From: Pseudomonadota bacterium
GTDB taxonomy: Bacteria; Desulfobacterota; Desulfobacteria; Desulfobacterales; Desulfobacteraceae
Direction: 5' to 3'
Assembly (NCBI GenBank): GCA_018816605.1
Contig: JAHIVS010000553.1
Location: 1 to 11,807, forward strand
DNA length: 11,807 nucleotides
The notes below the pieces were generated by a model, which saw nothing but the letters and a program-made list of their open reading frames with translations, did no database searches and had not been told where the DNA came from. Position numbers and translations under genes: made by a program. Below, piece by piece: positions 1-6,111 of the stretch. Numbering within the stretch: position 1 is the stretch's first letter; each line of letters begins with the position of its first letter.

Positions 1-791
1 GCCTTGGCAATCAGTTCCATGGCTGCTTTTGACCCATTGTACCCCAGGGTCCCGGCATGGAGCGGATGACTTCCCGGGAAGGCGTCATTGTGCTGGTAAC
101 CGCAGCAAACCGGCGCATCCAGACGCTCGGCCAAAGCCATTGCATCTTTGATGGCACCCCCGATAACAACACCGCCGCCGTTGAGGATGACCGGAAATTT
201 GGCACTGGACAAAAGAGCGGCTGCCCGGGCAATGGCTTCCTGCCCGCCGGCAGGAAGTTCGAGTTCCACAATGGCCGGCAGTTCAATGTCGATCACCTGG
301 GTCCAGAAGTCCCGGGGTACATTGATCTGGGCCGGAGCGGAGGCGCGTTTTGCCTGCATGATGACCCGGTTGAGAACTTCAGCCATGCGGGAAGGATGGC
401 GCACTTCTTCCTGATAGGCCACCATGTCCCGGAATACGGCCATCTGGGGGACTTCCTGGAAACCGCCCTGGCCCATGGTCTTATTGGCTGCCTGGGGGGT
501 TACCAGCAGCAGGGGGGTATGGTTCCAGAAAGCGGTCTTTACAGGGGTTACAAAGTTGGTGATACCGGGGCCGTTCTGGGCCACCATCATGGACATCTTG
601 CCCGAAGCACGGGTGAACCCGTCGGCCATCATGCCCGCATTGCATTCATGTCCGCAATCCCAAAACGAGATGCCGGCTTTGGGAAACAGGTCGGAAATCG
701 GCATCATGGCCGAACCGATAATACCAAAGGCATGTTCGATTCCATGCATCTGGAGAACTTTTACAAAGGCCTCTTCTGTGGTCATTTTCAT
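1..791 (-). CDS. xsc: sulfoacetaldehyde acetyltransferase, N-terminal part (cut by left edge)
   Basis: This gene starts at ATG 791 and is still open at base 1, giving 263 residues of a family usually near 590. Xsc is a cytoplasmic thiamine-diphosphate enzyme that converts sulfoacetaldehyde and phosphate to acetyl phosphate and sulfite; it is the desulfonating step of taurine and related sulfonate breakdown. The start MKMTTEEAFVKVLQMHGIEH and the blocks AFGIIGSAMMPISDLFPKAG, MMVAQNGPGITNF, ANKTMGQGGFQEV and PRDFWTQVIDIE match Xsc as I remember it much more closely than other enzymes of the acetolactate-synthase fold. Glu49, in the segment CGHEC, is at the position of the family's cofactor-activating glutamate. 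The TPP-binding domain, further C-terminal, lies outside the window. A strong GGAGG (801-805) sits 9 nt before the ATG. The gene has its own promoter just downstream of the decarboxylase gene. In a sulfate reducer the sulfite could enter dissimilatory sulfite reduction (inference). Confidence 0.93.
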   Translation of the reverse strand, partial: MKMTTEEAFVKVLQMHGIEHAFGIIGSAMMPISDLFPKAGISFWDCGHECNAGMMADGFTRASGKMSMMVAQNGPGITNFVTPVKTAFWNHTPLLLVTPQAANKTMGQGGFQEVPQMAVFRDMVAYQEEVRHPSRMAEVLNRVIMQAKRASAPAQINVPRDFWTQVIDIELPAIVELELPAGGQEAIARAAALLSSAKFPVILNGGGVVIGGAIKDAMALAERLDAPVCCGYQHNDAFPGSHPLHAGTLGYNGSKAAMELIAK

Positions 792-882
792 TGGATACTA
801 CCTCCAAAATTAAATTTTTCCCACCGCCTTTGTCCTGGGAGGTGCGATCACCGGAATTTAAAAGGCGGCTAGGGTGAGCATT

Positions 883-915
883 TCAGATATCTGATGTGTG
901 ATATATCAGATATCA
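883..915. promoter_or_regulatory. palindrome cluster, probable operator of xsc
   Basis: Three overlapping symmetries are visible. TCAGATATCTGA (883-894) is a perfect 12-bp palindrome and TGATATATCA (899-908) a perfect 10-bp palindrome. GATATCTGAT (886-895) and ATCAGATATC (905-914) form 10-bp inverted arms around 9 nt. TCAGATATC also occurs as a direct repeat at 883 and 906, 23 bp apart, about two helical turns. The cluster covers the predicted -10 box and start point of xsc, as expected for a repressor site. There is no T-run, so a terminator for the decarboxylase gene is less likely. The regulator is not in the window; GntR-type dimers bind short AT-rich palindromes of this sort, but that assignment is a guess. 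Confidence 0.6.
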
Positions 916-927
916 GGCCCATGTCAA
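893..927 (-). promoter_or_regulatory. predicted sigma70-type promoter of xsc
   Basis: Read on the minus strand, a perfect TTGACA (922-927) is followed after 16 nt by TATATC (900-905, four of six matches to TATAAT). Transcription would start near 893-895, giving a leader of about 100 nt before the xsc ATG. The -35 box contains the TGA stop codon (924-926) of the upstream decarboxylase gene. The -10 box lies inside the palindromic cluster annotated at 883-915, so a bound protein would block RNA polymerase. This is a sequence match only; no start site is known. Confidence 0.6.
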
Positions 928-2549
928 GGGAAAATGCGCTCTCCCATGTTTTTGACGATGTCCTCCTGTTCATCCAGGATTTCATCCAGAATTTTTGGTG
1001 TGGTCATGGGGTTCATGATCACGGATCTGAGAACAACGCTGTCGTGATTGTCTGACGGAAAGGCTTTCAGCTGGGTCCGGGAGACAAAACTATTGCCGGC
1101 CTCCCGTTGAATCCGCTGGATATTTTTGTTGAGTGTGTCCAAACGGTCATTCAGGTGTTGTGTCTGATCACCGGATGCCAGCTTTTTTTGAATGGCTTCG
1201 GGTACCATTCGATAGGTAACAATGTTTAAAACAGGTTCGGTCACCAATTGAAAACAGGGCCTTGCCCGGATTTTTTCGGCAAATGTTTTGGCTGTTTCAA
1301 TGCCGTGCTCTATCATCAGTGCATAGCCCCTGGAACCCATGATCTTCAGGGCGGAGTCCAGGATAAGAGAGCTTGCTTCCCTGGAACCTTCAAGGGTTTT
1401 GATGCCAAGGTCAACGGAGCCTCTCCGGTTAACATAACTGGCATAATAGGCAATTTTATCAAGGGCTGTGGGATCTTTAAAATAGACCATGCCGGCTGTC
1501 ATGGGCATATAAAATTGTTTGTGACAATCAATGGTCACAGAATCGGCCCTTTCAATTCCTTCAAGCAGGTGGGCATATTTTTCAGACAAAAGAACCGGCC
1601 CCCCCCAGGCGGCATCCACATGGAAATGGATCCGGTGTTCTGCACAGATATCGGCCATCTGGGGGAGGGGGTCAATGATACCGGTTTCCGTAGCGCCGGC
1701 AAGCCCCACAATGGCAACTATTTTTGTTTTTCCGCCGGACTTGAGTTTCTGGATCAGCGCCTTGAGTTTGGAAAGGTCAATTTGCCGGTTTTTGTCCACA
1801 TCAACCGCAATCACATTCTGGTTTCCCAGGCCCAGAAGACCGCCTGCCTTTTTCAGGGAAAAATGTCCCCTTTTTGAGACCAGAACCACCATCCGTTCAA
1901 GGCCATGGGTTTTTAATGCCTGGAAAAAACCGTTTTCCTCAATGCTTTTAAAATCGCCTTTGGGAAAAAGCACGGAGTTCCTTGCCACCCATAATGCAGT
2001 GATATTGGCTGTGGTCCCCCCGGTGGTGAACACCCCCAGTGTTGTTTGGGTATTCTGGACATGGGCCTTGTAAAATGCGTCAGTTTGTTTGTAAACCATC
2101 CTGTGCATCTTTGCAATGACCTGCTTTTCAAGGATGGAGAGCACCTTTGAGGTTTCAAGCTTGATCACGTTCTGGTTCAAGGCCGCAGTAATGGCCTTGA
2201 GGTGGACCATGAAAAAGGGAATCGCCGAGGTCATATGGCCGATGAAATAAGGGGATGCAACATTGACAGCCCGGGGTGCAATATCGTGGATGATGTCTTC
2301 AATGACATCGGCCAGTTTTTTTTGGGGGTCTTTGTTGATGGTGGTTTCCATATAGGCCTCTGAGAGCTTGGCAAGGCTGATCTCTTCGGTTACGCCCACA
2401 TGTTTGTTCAGAAAATCATGGAGTCCGAAAAGAATTTTTTCCATGTATTTGATAAGGATTTTTTTACTGTTTTCATCTTCCGGTTGGATAAAAACCCGAT
2501 GAAGGGTTTGCCAGTTGGCAATCAGTTCTGTGGGGAGTAGGTCTGCCAT
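924..2549 (-). CDS. PLP-dependent group II decarboxylase, PanP-like (putative aspartate 1-decarboxylase)
   Basis: The product is a 541-residue cytoplasmic pyridoxal-phosphate decarboxylase of group II (glutamate/aspartate/cysteine-sulfinate decarboxylase fold). Visible motifs are FIGHMTSAIPFF (102-113), TTGGTTANITALWVARN (175-191), the ring-stacking histidine His229 in KRGHFS, the PLP aspartate Asp312 in HVDAAWGG, and the Schiff-base lysine Lys344 in DCHKQFYMP. The whole-length pattern, including LNQNVIKLETSK and NSFVSRT, resembles the PanP family of Vibrio and Shewanella (PLP-dependent aspartate 1-decarboxylase, making beta-alanine for pantothenate), and the length fits. Group II enzymes of this kind can also accept cysteate or cysteine sulfinate. 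Since the next gene downstream is xsc, cysteate-to-taurine decarboxylation is an alternative role (inference). The start ATG has only a weak GGAA upstream. The TGA stop lies inside the -35 box of xsc. Confidence 0.85.
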   Translation of the reverse strand: MADLLPTELIANWQTLHRVFIQPEDENSKKILIKYMEKILFGLHDFLNKHVGVTEEISLAKLSEAYMETTINKDPQKKLADVIEDIIHDIAPRAVNVASPYFIGHMTSAIPFFMVHLKAITAALNQNVIKLETSKVLSILEKQVIAKMHRMVYKQTDAFYKAHVQNTQTTLGVFTTGGTTANITALWVARNSVLFPKGDFKSIEENGFFQALKTHGLERMVVLVSKRGHFSLKKAGGLLGLGNQNVIAVDVDKNRQIDLSKLKALIQKLKSGGKTKIVAIVGLAGATETGIIDPLPQMADICAEHRIHFHVDAAWGGPVLLSEKYAHLLEGIERADSVTIDCHKQFYMPMTAGMVYFKDPTALDKIAYYASYVNRRGSVDLGIKTLEGSREASSLILDSALKIMGSRGYALMIEHGIETAKTFAEKIRARPCFQLVTEPVLNIVTYRMVPEAIQKKLASGDQTQHLNDRLDTLNKNIQRIQREAGNSFVSRTQLKAFPSDNHDSVVLRSVIMNPMTTPKILDEILDEQEDIVKNMGERIFP

Positions 2550-2765
2550 GAAAGTGTTCCATATCTATTTTAAATATTTTGCAGGATAAATCGCTGTACG
2601 ATTCGTTTTGTTTGCAGCTTTTGTACAATGGTTCCATTCTACCCCATTGGCATGGGTTTGAATAGGGGGGATATCACTTATCTTGATTATTCCGGGAGTC
2701 ACAAAAAAAAGGCCTTGATAACCCGCGGGAAGTGTGGCAGGTGTACACTAAAAAGGAGACAGGCC
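2550..2765. other. divergent intergenic region, decarboxylase gene / small unknown gene
   Basis: These 216 bases separate two genes transcribed away from each other. I see no convincing promoter pair on either strand. Weak candidates are TAAAAT on the minus strand (2566-2571 region) for the decarboxylase and TACAAT (2624-2629) on the plus strand, neither with a good -35. TTGTACAA (2621-2628) is an 8-bp palindrome overlapping the latter, and CCCAT/ATGGG (2643-2656) could form a short hairpin. An A8 tract lies at 2703-2710. An open frame reaches back to an ATG at 2628, but it has no ribosome-binding site and is not taken as the start. Confidence 0.4.
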
Positions 2766-3056
2766 ATGGAACTTCACATAAATGACATTTTAACCCGGAT
2801 CACCCGGTATAATCTGATCAGAAAAGGCAGGATGATTTATATTGACGTCCACCAGAGAATTCAGGGAAATCTGGCCGGGGATTATATTGCGGTTCCCAAT
2901 CTGGTGAATATTGTTGCCAAACCCGAACACCAGGGGGCCGGCAGTTCCGAGCAGGAAGCCCTGGACAGCTGCCTTAAGAAAATAAAGGGACTCAATATTG
3001 AGGATCTGTTTCCCATGGCCGAACCAGGGTCTGGTAACAAGAAGAAAAAACAATAA
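2766..3056 (+). CDS. small conserved-looking protein of unknown function (96 aa)
   Basis: I do not recognise this family. The chosen start is ATG 2766, because AAGGAG (2753-2758) stands 7 nt before it; an in-frame ATG at 2628 lacks such a site. The protein is soluble, with no signal peptide or membrane segment. It begins MELHINDILTRITRYNLIRK, has a probable alternating beta segment (RMIYIDVHQRI, then DYIAVPNLVNIVAKP), a helix-like stretch (EQEALDSCLKKIKGL), and ends in a lysine-rich tail GNKKKKQ. It has one cysteine. It stands alone on the plus strand, divergent from the decarboxylase gene and convergent with the kor operon, and ends right at a bidirectional terminator. The good ribosome-binding site, clean stop and terminator argue that it is a real gene; function is open. 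Confidence 0.7.
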   Translation: MELHINDILTRITRYNLIRKGRMIYIDVHQRIQGNLAGDYIAVPNLVNIVAKPEHQGAGSSEQEALDSCLKKIKGLNIEDLFPMAEPGSGNKKKKQ

Positions 3057-3095
3057 AAAAATGCCTGTCGGCCAATTGCGCCCCAGGCATTTTTT
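3055..3095. terminator. bidirectional rho-independent terminator
   Basis: ATGCCTG (3061-3067) and CAGGCAT (3084-3090) form a 7-bp stem, with A-tract 3055-3060 on one side and T-tract 3091-3095 on the other, so the stem can lengthen with A-T pairs and works in both directions. It would end the small plus-strand gene, whose stop codon is at 3054-3056, and the minus-strand kor operon, which ends at 3119. Confidence 0.85.
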
Positions 3096-3103
3096 AAGAT
3101 TAA

Positions 3104-3120
3104 AAGCATCAGGCATGCTT
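3104..3120 (-). terminator. second small hairpin at the end of korC
   Basis: On the minus strand AAGCAT (3115-3120) and ATGCTT (3104-3109) pair around a 5-nt loop, followed by TTAAT. The stem begins inside the korC stop codon (3119-3121). It is short and may act as a first, weak terminator ahead of the strong one at 3055-3095, or simply protect the 3' end. Its loop strand CAGGCAT (3110-3116) repeats one arm of the main terminator. Confidence 0.35.
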
Positions 3121-3661
3121 ATCGTTGGGCATCCCCCATCTGGATACCCAGGTCCAGTGCTCGCTTGTTCATATCCATAAAATCTTTGGGAATGGTGGTT
3201 TCCAAAACCTTGAGAATGGATTCAGGTTTCACCAACTGGGAAATTCCGATGAGGGCACCCAGCATGCAGATGTTAAAGACAATGGGTTTTTTGATTTTTT
3301 CCATGACCATTTCATACATGGGCAGGCAGATATGCTTTGCATCCACCTTTTTTTCAATGGCGACATATTTTGTATCTGTCAACAGCAGACCGCCCGGCCG
3401 AAGAATAGGGGAAAATTTATTATAGCTTTCCTGGGTCAGGCTGACCAGTATGTTGGGCTGGTTCACTTTGGGGAAATTAATCTCCGTATCTGAGATGAGG
3501 ATATCGCTTCTGGTGGCACCTCCCCTTGCGGCAGCTCCGTAACTCTGGGACTGAATGGCATTTTTCCCTTCAAAAATTGCAGCAGCCGTTGCAAGGATAA
3601 TGGCCGCTGTAATAACGCCCTGTCCTCCTGAGCCTGAAAAAACAAGTCTTGAACGTTCCAT
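3119..3661 (-). CDS. korC: 2-oxoacid:ferredoxin oxidoreductase, gamma subunit
   Basis: The product is a 180-residue gamma subunit of the pyruvate/2-oxoglutarate:ferredoxin oxidoreductase superfamily, cytoplasmic. In this superfamily the gamma domain helps bind coenzyme A and holds the complex together. Family marks are the N-terminal glycine-rich SGSGGQGVITAA (9-20), QSQSYGAAARGGATRSD (38-54), INFPKVNQPNILVSLTQE and NICMLGALIG. Length is normal for a separate gamma subunit. Its ATG shares one base with the korB stop codon (TAATG), and AAAGGAAA near the end of korB can serve as ribosome-binding site, so it is translated with korB. It is the last gene of the operon, followed by terminators. The family assignment is firm; 2-oxoglutarate rather than another 2-oxoacid as substrate is inferred from the overall resemblance of the operon to KorDABC. 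Confidence 0.88.
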   Translation of the reverse strand: MERSRLVFSGSGGQGVITAAIILATAAAIFEGKNAIQSQSYGAAARGGATRSDILISDTEINFPKVNQPNILVSLTQESYNKFSPILRPGGLLLTDTKYVAIEKKVDAKHICLPMYEMVMEKIKKPIVFNICMLGALIGISQLVKPESILKVLETTIPKDFMDMNKRALDLGIQMGDAQR

Positions 3662-4485
3662 TATGCGTTTCCTTTCATTGCGCTCTTGATGATGCGGTCA
3701 TAGGCCTCACAATATTCCGGCTTGTCCGTGTCCTCAACAAAGATGCCCCGCTGGATCAGATCGGGATTTTTTTCCAGTTTTTTGGACCCGATTTTAACGG
3801 TATTCTCTTTAAACCCTTCCATCATATGGACAGCATCCCCTTCCTTGTTTTTCCTGCCGTAATAGGTGGGGCATTGGGACAGAATTTCAACAACGGAAAA
3901 CCCCTTGTGCAGGATGGCTTTTTTGAGGATATCCTTGGCTTCGGTGGCATGGAACACCGTGGACCTGGCCACAAAAGAGGCGCCTGCACTCTTTGCAAGT
4001 TCAACAATATCAAAACTATTGTCTATGGTCGAGTAGGGTGCGGTGGTCGCTTTCTTGCCAGGGCCTGACAGGGGGGAAAATTGTCCGCCGGTCATGCCGT
4101 AGATCTTATTGTTCATCACAATGGCCGTGATATCAATATTGCGCCTGGCGGCATGGATAAAATGATTCCCGCCGATGGCCAGGGCATCCCCGTCACCCAT
4201 GGGCACAATGGCCTTGAGGTGGGGGCGGGAAAGCTTGACGCCGGTGGCAAAGGTCAAAGCCCTGCCGTGGATGGTATGCAGGGAATGAAAATCCACATAC
4301 CCGGATATCCTGGAAGAACACCCGATGCCAGAGGTCATGACGATTTCGTTTTTATTCAGCCCCAGTTCATGGATTGCCCTGAGCAAGGATCCCAGAACAA
4401 TTCCGTGGCCGCAGCCCGGACACCACATATGGGGGAAAAAGCGGGCTCTTACGTAATCCTTAAAATCAAATGGTGTATCGTTCAT
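3661..4485 (-). CDS. korB: 2-oxoacid:ferredoxin oxidoreductase, beta (TPP-binding) subunit
   Basis: The product is a 274-residue beta subunit that carries thiamine diphosphate and the proximal 4Fe-4S cluster. It shows WCPGCGHG (21-28), the TPP/Mg motif GDGD (97-100) continuing to Asn125-Asn126, and GMTGGQFSP (130-138), typical of the KorB/VorA side of the superfamily. Cluster ligands are likely Cys22, Cys25, Cys56 (GIGCSSR) and the cysteine in SQCPTYYGR near residue 205. With KorA it would decarboxylate a 2-oxoacid oxidatively to acyl-CoA and reduce ferredoxin. The start is 1 nt beyond the korA stop, with AAGGGGG at the end of korA as ribosome-binding site. In a completely oxidising sulfate reducer this would be the 2-oxoglutarate to succinyl-CoA step, running in either direction depending on conditions (inference). 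Confidence 0.9.
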   Translation of the reverse strand: MNDTPFDFKDYVRARFFPHMWCPGCGHGIVLGSLLRAIHELGLNKNEIVMTSGIGCSSRISGYVDFHSLHTIHGRALTFATGVKLSRPHLKAIVPMGDGDALAIGGNHFIHAARRNIDITAIVMNNKIYGMTGGQFSPLSGPGKKATTAPYSTIDNSFDIVELAKSAGASFVARSTVFHATEAKDILKKAILHKGFSVVEILSQCPTYYGRKNKEGDAVHMMEGFKENTVKIGSKKLEKNPDLIQRGIFVEDTDKPEYCEAYDRIIKSAMKGNA

Positions 4486-4486
4486 T

Positions 4487-5641
4487 CTAAACCCCCTTGC
4501 CTTGAATCATTCTCAGGACGGTCTTGATATCCGTGGGGGATATCAATTGGCCGTCAATCCGGTTTGCCAGGAACACTTTGTTGGGATTCTCCACGGCACT
4601 TTTGACCTGGGTGACCACCTGTCCCATATTCATCTCCACCACGATGACGGCTTTGGCATTGGCACATTTCTCCCTGACAATATCCACAGGAAAAGGCCAC
4701 AGCGTCTGAAGTTCCAGAACGCCAATCTTTACCCCCCTTGCCCTTCTGTTCTGGGCCAGGTGGATGGAAGACCTTGCCGAAGACCCGAAGGAAACCAGGA
4801 CATATTCCGCATCCTCCAGCCAATATTCCTTGTACATGGCAATGTTGTTGACATTGTTTTCGATTTTGTCCACCAGGTGGTGGAGCAGTCCGTTCACCAC
4901 CAAAGGGTCGTTGTTGGGAAATCCCCACATGTCGTGGAAAAGGCCGGTCACATTGTACCGGTGCTCGGCGCCGAAATCAGACATGGGCAGCCGGCCGTCT
5001 TCACGGGGCAGATACGGGTGGTAATCCACCCCTTTGGGAACCGAAGTGCGCAAGCGGTCCACCACGGTCATCTCTCCGGGCTCGGGAATGATCAGTTTTT
5101 CGCGCATGTGGCCAATGGCTTCATCCAGAAGGATAATCACCGGTGTCCGATAGGTTTCCGCCAGATTAAACGCCTCAACCGTTATTTTAAATACGTCCTG
5201 GTGATTGGATGCGGTCAGGGCTATGATGGCATGGTCCCCATGGGTTCCCCATCTGGCCTGATTGACATCCCCCTGGCTCACATGGGTGGGGTTTCCCGTG
5301 GAGGGGCCGCCCCTTTGAACATTGGCAATGACACAGGGGATTTCTGCCATACAGGCATAGCCCAGGGCTTCCTGTTTCAGGGAGAATCCCGGCCCAGAGG
5401 TAGCCGTCATGACTTTATTCCCCGTAAGGGAAGCACCGATGATGGCCCCCATGGAGGCGATTTCATCTTCCATCTGGATGAATTTCCCGCCTATTTGGGG
5501 AAGCCTTTCCGAAAGATGCTCAGCAATTTCCGTGGACGGGGTGATGGGGTAGCCTGCAAAAAAATTGAGGCCGGCATAGAGAGCACCCTCAACACAGGCT
5601 TCATTTCCCTGAACAAACTTGATATTATTCTGGTTAGTCAT
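4487..5641 (-). CDS. korA: 2-oxoacid:ferredoxin oxidoreductase, alpha subunit
   Basis: The product is a 384-residue alpha subunit, the second half of the TPP-binding catalytic unit. Diagnostic stretches are AGYPITPSTEIAEHLSE (29-45), QMEDEIASMGAIIGAS (56-71) with the glutamate expected to touch the TPP pyrimidine, TSGPGFSLKQE (81-91) and VQRGGPSTGNPT. The C-terminal part contains the transketolase C-domain-like segment GVLELQTLWPFP. The length fits a KorA without a fused gamma domain, in agreement with the separate korC. The ATG overlaps the end of korD by 8 nt (ATGACTAA) and has GGAAGGGG in front of it, so translation is coupled. A 387-codon open frame runs antisense to nearly all of this gene; it is taken to be a by-product of base composition. 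Confidence 0.9.
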   Translation of the reverse strand: MTNQNNIKFVQGNEACVEGALYAGLNFFAGYPITPSTEIAEHLSERLPQIGGKFIQMEDEIASMGAIIGASLTGNKVMTATSGPGFSLKQEALGYACMAEIPCVIANVQRGGPSTGNPTHVSQGDVNQARWGTHGDHAIIALTASNHQDVFKITVEAFNLAETYRTPVIILLDEAIGHMREKLIIPEPGEMTVVDRLRTSVPKGVDYHPYLPREDGRLPMSDFGAEHRYNVTGLFHDMWGFPNNDPLVVNGLLHHLVDKIENNVNNIAMYKEYWLEDAEYVLVSFGSSARSSIHLAQNRRARGVKIGVLELQTLWPFPVDIVREKCANAKAVIVVEMNMGQVVTQVKSAVENPNKVFLANRIDGQLISPTDIKTVLRMIQGKGV

Positions 5642-5855
5642 TTTCCCCTTCCTGCTTGTTTATGATTTGTATTGCTAAGTCAGGGCACCGGAGTTCGCAC
5701 AGCTTGCAAGCGATGCAGTTCTCCGGTCGCACGGCTTCTGCCTTTCCGTCTGTGTCAAGTTCAAGTACCTGCTTGGGACAAAAATGCACGCATATACCAC
5801 ACCCCTTACACCATTCTTTGTCAATTACATGTGAAGCTGATTTGCCTTTTCCCAT
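5634..5855 (-). CDS. korD: 2-oxoacid:ferredoxin oxidoreductase, delta subunit (2x 4Fe-4S ferredoxin)
   Basis: This 73-residue bacterial-type ferredoxin has two complete cluster motifs: Cys16, Cys19, Cys22, Cys26 (WCKGCGICVHFCP) and Cys47, Cys50, Cys53, Cys57 (NCIACKLCELRCP). It should move electrons from the KorB cluster to free ferredoxin. It is the first gene of the operon. GAGG (plus-strand cctc, 5861-5864) lies 5 nt before the ATG. The order delta-alpha-beta-gamma with tight overlaps is the usual arrangement for separate-subunit Kor/Vor enzymes in anaerobes. Confidence 0.9.
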   Translation of the reverse strand: MGKGKSASHVIDKEWCKGCGICVHFCPKQVLELDTDGKAEAVRPENCIACKLCELRCPDLAIQIINKQEGEND

Positions 5856-6111
5856 AATATCCTCTTAATAGATAAACCTATCCAAAATTAAGGCCCTTCC
5901 TTATTTGATTTGAATTCGTATGTCAAGGATTACCGATATTTATAATGAAGGATATTCATTATTTTTTATTTCTTCAGAAAAAGCAAGGAAAAATACAAAA
6001 AGCCTCCTGCCCCATCCCTGCATCTTATGGGGAAAACGGTTCCGCCCGGACAAGGCGTTGGTCGGCAATATTTGAATTTACGACACAAACAGGCCATGGT
6101 ATAACGCCCAT
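5856..6111. promoter_or_regulatory. divergent promoter region, kor operon / glycosyltransferase
   Basis: This region must hold the start signals of both genes. On the minus strand a perfect TTGACA (5921-5926) could be the kor -35 box, but no good -10 lies 15-18 nt beyond it (best ATAAGG/TAAGGA), so an activator may be needed or the real promoter may lie elsewhere. On the plus strand a perfect TATAAT is at 5941-5946, with no good -35. It overlaps an 8-bp dyad at 5942-5962. No ribosome-binding site is evident before the glycosyltransferase ATG. A short plus-strand frame starting at 5945 has no family features and is not called. Confidence 0.4.
5942..5962. repeat. 8-bp inverted repeat, possible operator
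   Basis: ATAATGAA (5942-5949) and TTCATTAT (5955-5962) are perfect inverted arms around GGATA. The 21-bp total size fits a dimeric regulator site. It overlaps the only perfect TATAAT of the region and lies about 16 bp from the minus-strand TTGACA. Followed by TTTTT, it could also be a weak AT-rich terminator on the plus strand, but there is no gene just before it to end. Confidence 0.45.

Noticed and set aside
57..872. A 271-codon plus-strand open frame opposite the left-edge gene
   Set aside because: The minus strand reads Xsc with many family motifs, a GGAGG site and a promoter. The plus-strand frame has no ribosome-binding site or known domain.
883..915. Reading the palindromes before xsc as a terminator of the decarboxylase gene
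   Set aside because: The stem is AT-rich, has no following T-run, and overlaps a TTGACA-N16-TATATC promoter; an operator explains it better.
1248..1877. A 209-codon plus-strand open frame antisense to the decarboxylase gene
   Set aside because: The minus strand encodes a full-length PLP decarboxylase with all cofactor residues; the antisense frame has no domain or start signal.
2628..2765. Upstream start of the small plus-strand protein at ATG 2628
   Set aside because: There is no ribosome-binding site before 2628, while ATG 2766 has AAGGAG at 7 nt; the extra residues look like translated intergenic sequence.
4502..5665. A 387-codon plus-strand open frame antisense to korA and part of korD
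   Set aside because: The opposite strand encodes subunits with clear family motifs and tight operon spacing. The antisense translation has no recognisable domain and is rich in His, Gly and Arg, as expected for a shadow frame.
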